DNA of 64,000 nt from Curtobacterium sp. MCBA15_012 (GCF_001864935.2 NZ_CP126267.1:1984001-2048000), one strand, 5' to 3'; shown: positions 31,243 to 41,671, counted from the first letter of the stretch. Numbers and translations: made by a program. The notes: generated by a model not told the origin, from the sequence alone.

Positions 31243-31904
31243 GGGGTCCCTCCGGTGGTGGTGCGACGCCCCGCTCCGGGGCTCGTGTCGGTCGGCGTGC
31301 TCGTGCCGGTCGATGTGCGCGTGTCGGCCGGGGTGCTCGTACCGGCCGACGTGCGGGGGTCGGGCGGTGTGCTTCCCCGCACCCAGGCGACGACCTCGTC
31401 GACGACGTGCGACATCGGTCGCCGCGAGGTGTCGAAGGTCGCGTGCGCGAGTTCGGCGTACGTCGCCGCGCGTGCGTCCAGGATGGTCTGCCACGCGTCG
31501 ATGCCGCCGTCCGCCAGCAGCGGCCGGTCGCTGCCGGCGATGCGGTCGGCGACGGCCTCGGGCGAGACGGTCAGCAGGACGATCCGCGCGCCGGCCATCG
31601 CCTCGCGGGTCGCCGCGTGCGTGACCGCTCCCCCGCCGACGGCGACGACGCCGCCGCGCGTGACCGCGTCGCGCACGGCCTCGGCCTCGAGCTCGCGGAA
31701 CGCCGCCTCACCGCGGTCGGCGAAGATGCCGGGGATCGGACCGTGCTCGCGGACGATCGCACGGTCGGTGTCGGTGAAGGACACCCCGAGCGCCTTCGCG
31801 ACGCGCTTGCCGACGCTGGACTTGCCGGCGCCCATCGGTCCGATGACCACGACCGGCGCGGTGCTGCCCGCGGTGGCCGCCTGCGCCGGTCCCGTCCCGG
31901 TCAC
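31239..31904 (-). CDS. aroK: Shikimate kinase with repeat-built C-terminal tail
   Basis: Phosphorylates shikimate. Core of about 175 residues: P-loop GPMGAGKSS (22-30), DTDRAI, the shikimate-binding FRELEAEAV and VGGGAVT, and lid Arg in DRPLL. Residues about 178-221 are a Thr/Ser/Pro tail coded by a duplicated 36-bp unit and not part of the normal fold. GTG start overlaps the aroC stop as GTGA; its stop overlaps aroB likewise. Normal kinases end near residue 175, so the tail is extra. Confidence 0.95.
   Translation of the reverse strand: MTGTGPAQAATAGSTAPVVVIGPMGAGKSSVGKRVAKALGVSFTDTDRAIVREHGPIPGIFADRGEAAFRELEAEAVRDAVTRGGVVAVGGGAVTHAATREAMAGARIVLLTVSPEAVADRIAGSDRPLLADGGIDAWQTILDARAATYAELAHATFDTSRRPMSHVVDEVVAWVRGSTPPDPRTSAGTSTPADTRTSTGTSTPTDTSPGAGRRTTTGGTP
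31285..31356. repeat. 36-bp direct repeat in the aroK 3' end
   Basis: Two adjacent 36-base units starting GTGTCGGTCGGCGTGCTCGT and GTGTCGGCCGGGGTGCTCGT, with six differences between them. They encode the TSTGTSTP / TSAGTSTP tail of shikimate kinase in frame. Confidence 0.8.
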
Positions 31905-33121
31905 CGGGCGGCGGTCGGCTCGGCGGTCTCGGTGCGCCGGGAGCGCAGCGTCTCCGGGATCGCGGCCAGGTACCCCTCCAGGTTGCGCTTGGTCTCGGCC
32001 AGGCTGTCGCCGCCGAACTTCTCGAGCACGGCGTCGGCGAGCACGAGCGCGACCATCGCCTCGGCGACGACGCCGGAGGCCGGCACGGCGCAGACGTCGC
32101 TGCGCTGGTGGTGCGCTGCGGCGTCCTCACCCGTGGTGGTGTCGATGGTGTGCAGCGCGTGCGGGATGGTGGCGATCGGCTTCATCGCGGCACGGACCCG
32201 CAGCACGGTGCCCGTGGACATGCCGCCCTCGGTCCCGCCGGCGCGGTCGCTCGTCCGGATGATCTCGCCGTCCTCGCGGTACAGCTCGTCGTGCGCGGCC
32301 GAACCGCGACGACCGGCGGTCGCGAAGCCGTCGCCGACCTCGACGCCCTTGATGGCCTGGATGCCCATGATCGCCGCGGCGAGCCGAGCGTCGAGCCGAC
32401 GGTCCCACTGCACGTGCGAGCCGAGGCCCGGCGGGACCCCGTAGAACAGCACCTCGACGACGCCGCCGAGCGTGTCGCCGTCCTTCTTCGCGGCCTCGAC
32501 CTCGGTGACCATGCGTGCCGACGTCTCGGGGTCGGCGCAGCGCAGCTGGTCCTCGTCGAGGCGGTCGACGTCGTCGGGCATCGGCAGCGCGGTGCCGTCC
32601 GGCACGCGCACGGTACCGACCTGCAGGGTGTGCGCGACCGACCGGATGCCGAGCTCGGCCAGGAAGGACTTCGCGACGGCGCCGAGGGCGACACGAGCCG
32701 CGGTCTCGCGGGCCGAGGCGCGCTCGAGGATCGGGCGGGCCTCGTCGAAGCCGTACTTCTGCATGCCGACGAGGTCGGCGTGGCCGGGGCGGGGCCGGGT
32801 GAGGGGTGCGCCGCGACCACGGGACATCTCGGTCTGCTCGATCGGTTCCGGGCTCATCACCTCGACCCACTTCGGCCACTCGGTGTTGCCGATGCGGATC
32901 GCGATGGGGCTGCCCATGGAGTACCCGTGGCGGACGCCGCCCGAGACGTGCAGCTCGTCCTGCTCGAACTTCATGCGCGAGCCACGGCCGTAGCCGAGCT
33001 TGCGTCGCGCGAGGTCGGTGCGGATGGACTCGAACGACACCGGGACGCCAGCGGGCAGGCCCTCGAGCATCGCGATGAGTTCGGGTCCGTGGGACTCACC
33101 AGCGGTCAACCAACGAAGCAT
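31901..33121 (-). CDS. aroC: Chorismate synthase
   Basis: FMN-dependent last step to chorismate. 406 residues. [49 protein letters not shown] [13 protein letters not shown] and RSDVCAVPA are diagnostic. ATG at 33119-33121 was chosen over an ATG nine bases upstream because GGGAGG abuts that one with no spacing but sits well for this one. aroE, often found upstream in related genomes, is missing from this spot. Confidence 0.97.
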   Translation of the reverse strand: MLRWLTAGESHGPELIAMLEGLPAGVPVSFESIRTDLARRKLGYGRGSRMKFEQDELHVSGGVRHGYSMGSPIAIRIGNTEWPKWVEVMSPEPIEQTEMSRGRGAPLTRPRPGHADLVGMQKYGFDEARPILERASARETAARVALGAVAKSFLAELGIRSVAHTLQVGTVRVPDGTALPMPDDVDRLDEDQLRCADPETSARMVTEVEAAKKDGDTLGGVVEVLFYGVPPGLGSHVQWDRRLDARLAAAIMGIQAIKGVEVGDGFATAGRRGSAAHDELYREDGEIIRTSDRAGGTEGGMSTGTVLRVRAAMKPIATIPHALHTIDTTTGEDAAAHHQRSDVCAVPASGVVAEAMVALVLADAVLEKFGGDSLAETKRNLEGYLAAIPETLRSRRTETAEPTAAR

Positions 33122-33176
33122 GCCGCCCATCCTCCCACAGCCCGTGCACGTGCGACGGCCTGCGACGCCCCCGCTG

Positions 33177-34751
33177 CTACTGGTACTCGGGGTGCGCCCG
33201 CAACCACGCCCGGAACTGGGCGACCGCCGCGTCGTGCTGCGCCAGCGTGTCCGAGAACACGGTCTCGCCGGTGTCCAGGTTCACGGTCACGAAGTACAGC
33301 CAGTTGCCCGTGGCCGGCTGGGTGACGGCCTTGATCGCGACGTCGCCCGGGTTCGAGATCGGTGCCGGGGGCAGCCCCTTGTGCACGTAGGTGTTGTACG
33401 GGTTGTCCGCGTCCGCGCGCTCGGCGTCGGTGGTCGTGACGGTGTGGGTGTTCCCCGTCCCGTAGGCCACCGTCGCGTCGGACTGCAGGAGCATCCCCTT
33501 GTCGAGGCGGTTCTGGAACACGCGCGCGACCTTCGGGAAGTCGTCGGCCTGGCCGGCCTCCTTCTGCACCAGCGAGGCGAAGACCACCACGCGCTCCTGG
33601 TCGGCCTCGGCGACGCCGGCGGCCTGCAGGTGCTGCTTCATGGTGTCGACCATCGACTGGAAGTACTGCTTCGCGCTCCACCCCGGGTTGATCGGGTAGG
33701 TCGCGGGGAACAGCCAGCCCTCGAGGGTCGTCACACCGGCCGGCAGACCGTACGCCTGCACGTCCTTCGCGGCCGAGGACACCTCGTCCTTGCTCAGTCC
33801 GGCCTTCGAGACCATGCCGGCCTCGATGTCCTGCAGCGCTGTGCCCTCGGGGATGACGATCGACGCCTGGACCCGGTTCTTCGTGTCCTGCAGGGCCGAG
33901 AGCGCCGACTTCGCGCTCATCTGCTTCTTCAGCTCGTACGAGCCGGGCTGGAACTGCACGTCGGGCGAGGTGAGCAGGAGCTTGTAGAACACCTTCGAGC
34001 TCTTCACGACACCGCTGCGCTGCAGGGTCTTCGCGACGTCCTCGCCGATGTCGCCCTGCTTGATCGTGATCGTCACCTTGCTCGTGCCCGAGCCGGAGTA
34101 GTCGTCGGACTCCTGCGACCCGCTGAACGCCTGCACGACCTGCTGGATCTTGGGCGCGGCGAAGGCGTACGCGCCACCACCGGCCGCCAGCACGACCGCG
34201 ACGATCACGATGCCCGCCACGAGCGGACCGCGGCGCCGCTTCGGGCGCGGTCCGCGCGGCTGACGGGAGGCTCGCCCACGCCCGCCACGACCGTCGCGTC
34301 CGTCGTCTCCCGCGCCGCCACCGCCGTGGCCGGCTCCGTCGCCGCCGTCACGTCCGGATCCTCCCGCGCCGCCGGCGCGAGCCGCACCGGCCGGGACCTC
34401 GCCGGTCAGGAGGGCCTGCACCTCGGGGTGCAGCTCGTCGTGGTCACGCGCGACGGGAGCGTCAGCGGGTGAGACGGGCCGGTCCTGCTGCTGCGCGCGG
34501 CGTCGCTGCGGCGCGGCCTCGTCCGGCGTGATCGCCTGGTGCGGCACCGGCTGCTCCTGCGGCTCCTGCTGCTGCGGAGCCCTGAGCGCCTGCTCCTGCT
34601 CCTGCTCCTGCTGGGCACGGGCCTCGGCTGCACGCGCCTCGCGGCGTGAGCGCGGTCGGACGGTGTCGGTCGGACGGTCGGAAGGCTGGTTCCGCCCCTC
34701 GGCGTCGTCGCCGGGCGCGATGATCGCGTTCCAGTCCAGGTCGTCTGCCAA
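33177..34751 (-). CDS. mltG: Endolytic transglycosylase MltG
   Basis: 524 residues. MltG cuts nascent glycan strands and sets strand length. A long Gln/Gly/Arg-rich cytoplasmic region (1-172) precedes one transmembrane helix (about 175-197), a LysM-like stretch ([18 protein letters not shown]) and the YceG domain with catalytic Glu in LVQKEAG and the [10 protein letters not shown] motif. The start codon is TTG (34749-34751) with GAGG six bases upstream. It follows ruvX by 87 bases. Confidence 0.93.
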   Translation of the reverse strand: MADDLDWNAIIAPGDDAEGRNQPSDRPTDTVRPRSRREARAAEARAQQEQEQEQALRAPQQQEPQEQPVPHQAITPDEAAPQRRRAQQQDRPVSPADAPVARDHDELHPEVQALLTGEVPAGAARAGGAGGSGRDGGDGAGHGGGGAGDDGRDGRGGRGRASRQPRGPRPKRRRGPLVAGIVIVAVVLAAGGGAYAFAAPKIQQVVQAFSGSQESDDYSGSGTSKVTITIKQGDIGEDVAKTLQRSGVVKSSKVFYKLLLTSPDVQFQPGSYELKKQMSAKSALSALQDTKNRVQASIVIPEGTALQDIEAGMVSKAGLSKDEVSSAAKDVQAYGLPAGVTTLEGWLFPATYPINPGWSAKQYFQSMVDTMKQHLQAAGVAEADQERVVVFASLVQKEAGQADDFPKVARVFQNRLDKGMLLQSDATVAYGTGNTHTVTTTDAERADADNPYNTYVHKGLPPAPISNPGDVAIKAVTQPATGNWLYFVTVNLDTGETVFSDTLAQHDAAVAQFRAWLRAHPEYQ

Positions 34752-34838
34752 CGGATCCTCGGTCTCTCGGGTCGGGGTTCTCCGCCTGGGGTCGTCGGTC
34801 CGGGTACGACGGTCGGCGCGGCGTCCCGGGCCGGCCGG

Positions 34839-35282
34839 TCAGGGGAGCGTGGCGCCTGGGGCGGCGCTGGACGCGCGCTCGTGGTCGAGCGCGTGTTGCA
34901 GAATGATAACAGCGGCCGCTTGGTCGATCACGGCCCGCGACTTCTTCGTGTTCCGGCCCGCCTGGTGCAGGCCACGCTGCGCCGTGACGGTCGACAGTCG
35001 CTCGTCGACGAGCCGGACGGGTCGGTGCCGTGCCAGCCGGTCGGCGAACGCGCGGGCATCGGCCGTCGAGGCCGTGTCGTCGCCGGACATCGACAGCGGC
35101 AGCCCGACGACGATCTCGAGCACGTCGTACTCGTCGGCGATCGCGAGGATGCGACCGACGTCGGTCTTGTCGTCACGACGGACGGTCTCGACCGGGGTGG
35201 CGAGCAGCCCGTCCCGGTCGCAGACGGCGATGCCGATCCGGGCGCGCCCGACGTCGACGCCGAGTCGTCGCCCGGACCGCAT
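34839..35282 (-). CDS. ruvX: YqgF/RuvX RNase H-fold nuclease
   Basis: 147 residues, RNase H fold as in YqgF, proposed to act on Holliday junctions or in 16S rRNA 5' maturation. Catalytic acidic residues fall in LGVDVGRARIG, VVGLPLSMSG with DERLSTVTAQ, and DQAAAVIILQ. ATG chosen (GAGGG upstream) eight bases after the alaS stop; an in-frame GTG six bases earlier is possible. alaS-ruvX-mltG order is typical of Gram-positives. Confidence 0.93.
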   Translation of the reverse strand: MRSGRRLGVDVGRARIGIAVCDRDGLLATPVETVRRDDKTDVGRILAIADEYDVLEIVVGLPLSMSGDDTASTADARAFADRLARHRPVRLVDERLSTVTAQRGLHQAGRNTKKSRAVIDQAAAVIILQHALDHERASSAAPGATLP

Positions 35283-35290
35283 CGCCACCC

Positions 35291-37948
35291 TCAGCCCGCC
35301 AGACGCGCGGTGACGGCGCGGAGCGCGGCCGGGAGTGCCGCCGCGTCGGTCCCGCCGCCCTGGGCGAGGTCGGGCTTGCCGCCGCCACCACCGCCGAGGA
35401 CGCCGGCGGCCTCCTTGGCGAGCGGGCCCGCCTGGACACCGGCGGCGCGCGCGGCGTCGTTCGTCGCGACGATCACGACCGGCTTGCCGCTGACCACGGC
35501 GCCGAGCACGACCACGGCCGCGGCGTCGCCGAGCTGTGCACGCACGCCCGTGGCGAGGGACCGCAGCTCGTCGCCCGACTGCAGGCCGTCGACGGCCTCC
35601 GCCACGACGGTCGTCGAGCCGACGGTGGTCGCCTGCTTCGCGATGGTCGGGACGCGCTGCTGCAGGTTGGCCGACTCGAACTCCGCGATGCGCTTCTGGG
35701 CGTTCCGGAGGTCCTCCATCAGGCTCTGCACCCGCGCGGGCAGGTCGTTGCGCGGCGCCTTGAGCGCGCTGGACAGCTGCGACACGATCGTGCGCTCGGC
35801 GGCGAGGTCGCGGAAGCCCTCGAGCCCGACCAGGGCTTCGACACGACGGTTCGTCGAACCGACGCTCGACTCCCCCACGAGGTTGACGAGCCCGACCTGG
35901 GCGCTCGAGGCCACGTGCGTGCCACCGCACAGCTCGCGGGACCACGGGCCGCCGATGTCGACCATGCGGACCTCGGCGCCGTACTTCTCGCCGAACAGGG
36001 CCTGCGCACCGAGGGACTTCGCCTCGTCGAGCGGCAGCACACGCGTCGAGACCTCGAGGTCGGAGCGGATCGCGGCGTTCACGACCTCCTCGATCTCGGA
36101 GCGCGTCGCGGTGGACACCGGCTGCGACCACGAGAAGTCCAGGCGCATGTAGCCGGACTTGTTGTACGAGCCGGCCTGCAGCGCCTCGGGACCGAGGACG
36201 TCGCGGAGCGCGGCGTTGACGAGGTGCGTGGCCGAGTGCGCCTGGGTCGCACCGCGGCGGTACTCGGCATCGACGACCGTGGTCGCGGCGTCCCCGACCC
36301 CGACCTCGCCGGAGCGGACCTGCACGGTGTGGCTCCAGAGGCCGGCGACGGGGCGCTGCACGTCGAGCACCTCGAGGTCGAACCCGTTGCCGACGATCGA
36401 GCCCTGGTCGGCGTCCTGGCCACCGGACTCGGCGTACAGCGAGGTCTCGCCGAGGATCACCTCGGCGATGTCGCCGGCCACCGCACGGTCGACGCTGACC
36501 CCGTCGACGATGATGCCGAGGATCGCCGACTCGGCCTCGAGCGCGTCGTACCCGAGGAAGACCGTCTCGCCGGCAGCGCGGAAGGCGCTGTAGACGCTGA
36601 GGTCGGCGAGGGCGGTCTTCTTGCTCTTCGCGTCGGCCTTGGCGCGGGACCGCTGCTCCGACATGAGCGTCTCGAAGGCCGTGCGGTCGACGTGGACCCC
36701 GGCCTCCTCGGCCATCTCCATCGTCAGGTCGATCGGGAAGCCGAACGTGTCGTGCAGCAGGAAGGCGGTGTCCCCGCCGATCGCCGCCGCACCGTCCTGC
36801 TTCGCGCGCTCGACCGCGACGTCCAGGATCGTGGTGCCCTGCGCCAGGGTGCGGAGGAAGGTCTCCTCCTCGGCGTAGACGATCCGCGCGATGCGGTCGT
36901 ACTGCTCGGCGACCTCGGGGTAGGCGTCCTGCATGGCGTCGCGCGACGCCGGGAACAGCTCGGGGAAGGTCGCGCCCTCGACGCCGAGCAGGCGCATCGC
37001 CCGCACCGTGCGACGGAGCAGGCGGCGGAGGATGTAGCCGCGGCCCTCGTTGGACGGGGTGACGCCGTCGGCGACGAGCATGAGCGACGACCGGACGTGG
37101 TCGGCGATGACCCGCATGCGGACGTCGTCCTCGTGCACCGCACCGTACCGACGACCGGACACGGCCGCGGCACGGTCGAGCACCGGGCGGACCTGGTCGG
37201 TCTCGTACATGTTGTCGACACCCTGCTTGATGAACGCGACGCGCTCGAGGCCCATGCCGGTGTCGATGTTCTGGTTCGGCAGGTCGCCGGTGATGTCGAA
37301 GTCGATCTTCGACCGCACGTTCTGGATCTGGTACTGCATGAACACGAGGTTCCAGATCTCGACGTAGCGGTCGTCGTCGGTCGCCGGACCGCCGTCGACG
37401 CCGTACTCGGGTCCGCGGTCGAAGAAGATCTCCGAGCAGGGTCCGGCCGGGCCGGGCTGGCCGGTCGACCAGTAGTTCGTGTCCTTGCCCAGGCGCTGGA
37501 TGCGCTCGTCGGGCAGCGTGGAGTGCTGCTTCCAGAACGCGATCGCCTCGTCGTCCTCCTCGTACACCGTGACCCAGAGGTCCTCGGGGTCGAAGCCGAG
37601 GCCGCCGTCCGACTCCGCCGACGTCAGGAACTCCCAGGCGTACTCGATCGCCTGCTCCTTGAAGTAGTCGCCGAACGAGAAGTTGCCGTTCATCTGGAAG
37701 AACGTGCCGTGCCGCGGGGTCTTGCCGACCTCCTCGATGTCGTTCGTGCGGATGCACTTCTGCACGCTCGTCGCACGACGGTACGGCGCCGGCACGAGAC
37801 CGGTGAGGTACGGGATGAACGGCACCATGCCCGCGACGGTGAACAGGAGCGACGGGTCGTCCGAGACGAGCGACGCGGACGGGACGACGGTGTGGCCGCG
37901 GTCACCGAAGAACTGGAGCCAACGGCGGCGGATCTCTGCGGTCTGCAT
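35291..37948 (-). CDS. alaS: Alanyl-tRNA synthetase
   Basis: 885 residues, full length. Class II catalytic core at the N-terminus (FTVAGMVPF, GNFSFGDYFK, GMGLERVA), tRNA-recognition domain, editing domain with zinc ligands HSATH and CGGTH, and C-terminal C-Ala domain containing GGGGGGKPDLAQGGG. ATG has AGGAAG upstream. The frame is open further upstream but that part is low-complexity. It lies 88 bases behind a small membrane-anchored gene. Confidence 0.98.
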   Translation of the reverse strand: MQTAEIRRRWLQFFGDRGHTVVPSASLVSDDPSLLFTVAGMVPFIPYLTGLVPAPYRRATSVQKCIRTNDIEEVGKTPRHGTFFQMNGNFSFGDYFKEQAIEYAWEFLTSAESDGGLGFDPEDLWVTVYEEDDEAIAFWKQHSTLPDERIQRLGKDTNYWSTGQPGPAGPCSEIFFDRGPEYGVDGGPATDDDRYVEIWNLVFMQYQIQNVRSKIDFDITGDLPNQNIDTGMGLERVAFIKQGVDNMYETDQVRPVLDRAAAVSGRRYGAVHEDDVRMRVIADHVRSSLMLVADGVTPSNEGRGYILRRLLRRTVRAMRLLGVEGATFPELFPASRDAMQDAYPEVAEQYDRIARIVYAEEETFLRTLAQGTTILDVAVERAKQDGAAAIGGDTAFLLHDTFGFPIDLTMEMAEEAGVHVDRTAFETLMSEQRSRAKADAKSKKTALADLSVYSAFRAAGETVFLGYDALEAESAILGIIVDGVSVDRAVAGDIAEVILGETSLYAESGGQDADQGSIVGNGFDLEVLDVQRPVAGLWSHTVQVRSGEVGVGDAATTVVDAEYRRGATQAHSATHLVNAALRDVLGPEALQAGSYNKSGYMRLDFSWSQPVSTATRSEIEEVVNAAIRSDLEVSTRVLPLDEAKSLGAQALFGEKYGAEVRMVDIGGPWSRELCGGTHVASSAQVGLVNLVGESSVGSTNRRVEALVGLEGFRDLAAERTIVSQLSSALKAPRNDLPARVQSLMEDLRNAQKRIAEFESANLQQRVPTIAKQATTVGSTTVVAEAVDGLQSGDELRSLATGVRAQLGDAAAVVVLGAVVSGKPVVIVATNDAARAAGVQAGPLAKEAAGVLGGGGGGKPDLAQGGGTDAAALPAALRAVTARLAG

Positions 37949-38036
37949 GGTGCTTCCTGATTCAGGTCGGCGGGAGGGTCGTGCGGTGCACGGGTCGTGC
38001 GGTGACGCGGTCGCTGGCGGGTCGCGCCGCGGTGGG

Positions 38037-38219
38037 TCAGGCGTCGGTGCGGAGCTCGGCCTCGCGCGAGCGGTAGCCGTCTGCCACGGCGCCGGTGAAG
38101 GCCTTCGTGCGCGCGTCCACGTCGGCGAAGAAGCGGGCACCACCGGGCGTGTGGGCGATCCGGTGTGCAGCGGCGAAGCCGATGACGATGCCGACGGCGA
38201 CGAAGACCAGCTGCTTCAC
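38037..38219 (-). CDS. Small membrane-anchored protein upstream of alaS
   Basis: 60 residues: an N-terminal transmembrane helix (about 3-19) with MKQLVFVAVGIVIGFAAAHR, then a soluble helical part. Small membrane proteins of this kind often lie between rpsD and alaS in actinobacteria; function is unknown to me. GTG start with GGGAGAGG upstream and a TAGACT hexamer about 46 bases upstream. It is the first gene of the alaS-ruvX-mltG transcript. Confidence 0.75.
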   Translation of the reverse strand: MKQLVFVAVGIVIGFAAAHRIAHTPGGARFFADVDARTKAFTGAVADGYRSREAELRTDA

Positions 38220-38264
38220 GGTGCCTCTCCCTCTCGCGCACGCGGGCGGTTGCGTGCGCCGACG

Positions 38265-38270
38265 AGTCTA
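38265..38270 (-). promoter_or_regulatory. Candidate -10 element, alaS operon
   Basis: TAGACT on the minus strand between the rpsD terminator and the 60-residue gene, giving a leader of about 40 bases that holds GGGAGAGG. Confidence 0.4.
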
Positions 38271-38294
38271 GCGGCGGGACGTCCCGGGAACGCA

Positions 38295-38334
38295 GAACGG
38301 CGGGCCGCCCTCCTGAGAGGACGACCCGCCGTTC
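38295..38334 (-). terminator. rpsD terminator
   Basis: Ten-base arms GAACGGCGGG / CCCGCCGTTC extended inward by an imperfect GCCCTCCTGAGAGGACG helix, 16 bases after the rpsD stop and before the next promoter. Confidence 0.75.
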
Positions 38335-38349
38335 GGGGTGATCAGGTGA

Positions 38350-38979
38350 TCAGCGAGCTGCGTAGTACTCGACGACGAGCTGCACTTCACAGGTCACGGG
38401 GACCTCGGCGCGCTTCGGGCGACGGACCAGGCGGGCCTGGAGCTTCTCGATCTCGACCTCGAGGTAGCCCGGGACCTTCGGGAGGACCTCGAGGTGGCCA
38501 CCGGCGGCGGCGACCTGGAGGGGCTCGAGGGACTCGGAGCGCTGCTTGACGTGGATCATCTGGCCCTCCTTCACGCGGAAGGAGGGGCGGTCGACGAGCT
38601 TGCCGTCGACCATGATGTGGCGGTGCACGATCAGCTGACGGGCCTGCGCGGTGGTGCGGGCGAAGCCGGCACGGAGCACGAGGGCGTCGAGGCGCTGCTC
38701 GAGGAGCTCGACCAGGTTCTCACCGGTCAGGCCCTTCGTCTTGCGGGCCTCTTCGAAGACGATGCGGAGCTGCTTCTCGCGGATGCCGTACTGGGCGCGC
38801 AGACGCTGCTTCTCACGGAGGCGGACGGCGTAGTCGCTGTCCGCACGACGGCGGGTGCGGCCGTGCTCACCGGGGCCGTAGGGGCGCTTCTCGAGGTACC
38901 GGGCCGCCTTCGGCGTCAGCGGGATGCCGAGGGCGCGCGACAGGCGGGTCTTGCTACGGGTGCGTGACTTGGTAGACAC
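38350..38979 (-). CDS. rpsD: 30S ribosomal protein S4
   Basis: 209 residues. S4 nucleates 30S assembly at the 5' domain of 16S rRNA. GIPLTPKAARYLEKRPYGPGEHG and the S4 RNA-binding domain (LEQRLDALVLRAGFARTTAQARQLIVHRHIMVDG) are clear. It lacks the N-terminal zinc cysteines of the C+ form, so it is the zinc-free C- paralogue. GTG start with AAAGGA upstream. It is a single-gene unit with a leader of about 205 bases. Confidence 0.97.
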   Translation of the reverse strand: MSTKSRTRSKTRLSRALGIPLTPKAARYLEKRPYGPGEHGRTRRRADSDYAVRLREKQRLRAQYGIREKQLRIVFEEARKTKGLTGENLVELLEQRLDALVLRAGFARTTAQARQLIVHRHIMVDGKLVDRPSFRVKEGQMIHVKQRSESLEPLQVAAAGGHLEVLPKVPGYLEVEIEKLQARLVRRPKRAEVPVTCEVQLVVEYYAAR

Positions 38980-39191
38980 AGGGTCCTTTTCTCTGTCTGA
39001 ACTGAATACTCGAGGGGCACCGGACGCGCGCTCGACGAACGGACGCGGTCGGACCCGACGACGGGATCCAGAGGGATGAGCCTGTGGGATCGGACGGCTA
39101 CAGTCCGAACCCTGTCCGCGTGGCACCGGAGACCGGTGGACACTCTGTCCTCGACGCAGCCGCACGCGAGGACCGGGACGTGGGCTCGACA

Positions 39192-39200
39192 ACGATAGCA
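39192..39200 (-). promoter_or_regulatory. Candidate extended -10 promoter, rpsD
   Basis: TGC followed by TATCGT on the minus strand, about 213 bases before the rpsD GTG. No -35 is obvious. The 38980-39191 leader shows no recognisable riboswitch; it may host S4-dependent control, which is speculation. Confidence 0.35.
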
Positions 39201-39239
39201 GCAACCGCGGCCCGGCGCAGGACGCCGGTGTCGGCGTGG

Positions 39240-40640
39240 CTACTCGCCGCGGGTGATCTTCCGGAGCCGCTCGAGCCGCGGGCCGAGTTCTCGCTCGAAG
39301 CCGTTGCCGGTGGGCGTGTAGTACTCGGTGCCGTCGAGCGCGTCGGGCAGGTACTGCTGCTGCGCCACACCGTGCTCGGCGTCGTGCGAGTAGACGTAGC
39401 CCTTGCCGTGCCCGAGGCGCTTCGCCCCCGGGTAGTGCGCGTCACGCAGGTGCGGCGGCACGACCCCCATGCGACCGGCCTTGACGTCGGCCACCGCGGC
39501 GTTCACCCCGTTGTACGCGGCGTTCGACTTCGGCGCGGTCGCCAGGTAGACGACCGCCTCGGCCAGGGGGATGCGCCCCTCGGGCATGCCGATGAGCTGC
39601 ACCGCCTGCGCGGCGGCGACCGCGATCGGCAGCGCCTGCGGGTCCGCCATGCCGATGTCCTCGGACGCCGAGATGATGATGCGACGAGCGATGAAGCGCG
39701 GGTCCTCCCCCGCCTCGATCATGCGGGCCAGGTAGTGCAGCGCGGCGTCGACGTCGCTCCCCCGCACCGACTTGATGAACGCGCTGATGACGTCGTAGTG
39801 CTCGTCGCCCTGTCGGTCGTAGCGCAGCAGGGCACGGTCGACCGCGGCGGCGACCGTGTCGGCGTCCACCAGCGGCACGGTGTCGACCCCGTCGAGGGCG
39901 GGGCCGTCCGCGTCGTCGTCCTCGTGCAGCGACGTGGCCGAGGCCGCCGCGGCCTCGAGCGCGGTGAGGGCGCGGCGGGCGTCGCCGGACGAGAGCCGCA
40001 CGATGGCCGCCCGGGCGTCGTCGCCGAGCACGACCGAACCGCCGAGGCCGCGTGGGTCCTCGACGGCACGGTCGACGAGCATGCCGAGGTCCTCGTCGGT
40101 GAGCGGCTTGAGCGTGAGCAGGAGCGACCGGGAGAGCAGCGGCGAGATCACCGAGAACGACGGGTTCTCGGTCGTCGCTGCGATGAGGATGACCCACCCG
40201 TTCTCGACCCCGGGGAGCAGCGCGTCCTGCTGGGCCTTGCTGAAGCGGTGGATCTCGTCGAGGAACAGGACCGTCGTCGACCCGTACAGGTCGCGGTGGG
40301 TCAGGGCCTTCTCCATGACCTCGCGCACGTCCTTGACGCCCGCGGTCACCGCCGAGAGCTCGACGAACTCGCGCCCGGACTGCCGGGCGATCGCCTGCGC
40401 CAGGGTCGTCTTGCCGGTGCCGGGAGGACCCCACAGGATCACCGAGACCCCACCGGGGTTCTCACGGGTGCCGGACGCGAGCTGCACGAGCGGGCTGCCG
40501 CGTCCGAGCAGGTGCTGTTGCCCGGCCACCTCGTCGAGGCTGGTCGGGCGCATCCGCACCGCGAGCGGGACGGACCCCTGGGCCAGGCCCGCGCGCCCAC
40601 CCGTGGTGGGCGCACGCATCCCCGATCGATCCGCTGCCAT
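39240..40640 (-). CDS. rarA: Replication-associated recombination protein A
   Basis: RarA/MgsA is an AAA+ ATPase that acts at stalled forks. 466 residues: Walker [10 protein letters not shown] (71-79), Walker B in [14 protein letters not shown], sensor 1 TTENPSF and sensor 2 GDARRAL; the C-terminal tetramerisation region contains [13 protein letters not shown]. An acidic insert [12 protein letters not shown] is unusual. ATG chosen because TACGAT lies seven bases upstream and there is no ribosome site; a longer in-frame start to 40778 has no support. Confidence 0.95.
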   Translation of the reverse strand: MAADRSGMRAPTTGGRAGLAQGSVPLAVRMRPTSLDEVAGQQHLLGRGSPLVQLASGTRENPGGVSVILWGPPGTGKTTLAQAIARQSGREFVELSAVTAGVKDVREVMEKALTHRDLYGSTTVLFLDEIHRFSKAQQDALLPGVENGWVILIAATTENPSFSVISPLLSRSLLLTLKPLTDEDLGMLVDRAVEDPRGLGGSVVLGDDARAAIVRLSSGDARRALTALEAAAASATSLHEDDDADGPALDGVDTVPLVDADTVAAAVDRALLRYDRQGDEHYDVISAFIKSVRGSDVDAALHYLARMIEAGEDPRFIARRIIISASEDIGMADPQALPIAVAAAQAVQLIGMPEGRIPLAEAVVYLATAPKSNAAYNGVNAAVADVKAGRMGVVPPHLRDAHYPGAKRLGHGKGYVYSHDAEHGVAQQQYLPDALDGTEYYTPTGNGFERELGPRLERLRKITRGE

Positions 40641-40647
40641 GCAGACG

Positions 40648-40653
40648 ATCGTA
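40648..40653 (-). promoter_or_regulatory. Leaderless promoter -10, rarA
   Basis: TACGAT on the minus strand, seven bases before the rarA ATG; no Shine-Dalgarno sequence. Confidence 0.55.
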
Positions 40654-40708
40654 GGCCGACCCACCGACGGGGGGCGCGCCTCCAGGCCGGGCGCACCGCG
40701 CCGTCCGC

Positions 40709-40714
40709 TACGCT
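40709..40714 (+). promoter_or_regulatory. Candidate -10 element, cyclophilin gene
   Basis: TACGCT 35 bases before the GTG, which would give a leader of about 29 bases with GAGAGG. It diverges from the rarA promoter in a 109-base spacer. Confidence 0.4.
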
Positions 40715-40749
40715 CGTCGGCACACTCGACGAGAGGTCCGACCAGCACC

Positions 40750-41559
40750 GTGGCACCGAAGAACCAGTCGCGCGACAACCGCGAGGCGCGCGAGCGGCTC
40801 CGTCTGTACCAGGCCCGTCAGGGCCTCCACGAGCGGCAGCGACGCCGGCGTGTCCGGGACGACACGGTCGGGATCATGGTCCTGGTGCTCGTCGCCGCGC
40901 TCGCGACCGGGTCGCAGCTCGCCTTCGCCGGCACGCACCGATCGGCCGGAGCGGACGCGAGTGCGTCGGCCACCGCCACGCCGACACCGTCCGCGAGCGC
41001 GGCCGGCAACACCGGCGACGTCCCGAGCAAGCGCATCGCGAAGGGCGCCACCTGGACCGGCACGCTGACGCTGAACAAGACCGTCGACCTCGGCATCGAG
41101 CTCGACGGTGCGGCGGCCCCGCAGGCGGCGAGCGTCGAGATCGACCTCATCCGCAAGCAGTTCTACACGGGGACGACCTGCCACCGGTTGGCCGACGGCG
41201 CCGACCTCCGCTTCCTGCAGTGCGGGTCGGCGAACGGCGACGGCACCGGTGACGCCGGGTTCCAGTACGGCCCGCTCGAGAACGTCCCGGCCGACGGGAA
41301 GTACGCGACCGGCGACATCGCGATCGCCCGCGGGGCCTCGCCGTACTCGCAGTCCACGCAGTTCTTCATCGTCTACGGCGACACCACGCTCGACGGCTCG
41401 ACCGGCGGCTACACGGTCGTCGGCAAGGTCACGAGCGGTCTCGACGCGCTCGAGTCGACGATCACGTCGAAGGGCGTCCAGGACCCCGGGGCGGACGGCA
41501 CGGGGAAGCCGAAGGTCGCCACCACGATCACCGGTGCGACCATCCGCGAGGAGCAGTAG
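40750..41559 (+). CDS. Membrane-anchored cyclophilin-type peptidyl-prolyl isomerase
   Basis: 269 residues: charged N-terminus, one transmembrane helix (about 38-58), Ala/Thr/Pro linker and an extracytoplasmic cyclophilin domain (about 98-269) with [38 protein letters not shown] and [16 protein letters not shown]. The usual catalytic Arg of FHR is here HR in TCHRL. It likely helps fold secreted proteins. GTG start. It is divergent from rarA and followed by the DUF349 gene. Confidence 0.92.
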   Translation: MAPKNQSRDNREARERLRLYQARQGLHERQRRRRVRDDTVGIMVLVLVAALATGSQLAFAGTHRSAGADASASATATPTPSASAAGNTGDVPSKRIAKGATWTGTLTLNKTVDLGIELDGAAAPQAASVEIDLIRKQFYTGTTCHRLADGADLRFLQCGSANGDGTGDAGFQYGPLENVPADGKYATGDIAIARGASPYSQSTQFFIVYGDTTLDGSTGGYTVVGKVTSGLDALESTITSKGVQDPGADGTGKPKVATTITGATIREEQ

Positions 41560-41604
41560 TCCACAGGTCCCCGTCACGGCGGGCCGCTGGGGCCGTCCGT
41601 GCAA

Positions 41605-41610
41605 TAGGCT
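41605..41610 (+). promoter_or_regulatory. Candidate -10 element, DUF349 gene
   Basis: TAGGCT preceded by GCAA, 62 bases before the DUF349 GTG, in the 112-base gap after the cyclophilin gene. No -35 is evident. Confidence 0.35.
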
Positions 41611-41671
41611 GACGACCTGACCGTGCCGACGGTGACGTCGGCGATGCACTACCACGATCGAGGCGAGACCT

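Noticed and set aside
40641..40778. 46-residue N-terminal extension of RarA
   Set aside because: No ribosome site, lacks family similarity, and would span the divergent promoter region; the ATG at 40640 has a fitting leaderless -10.
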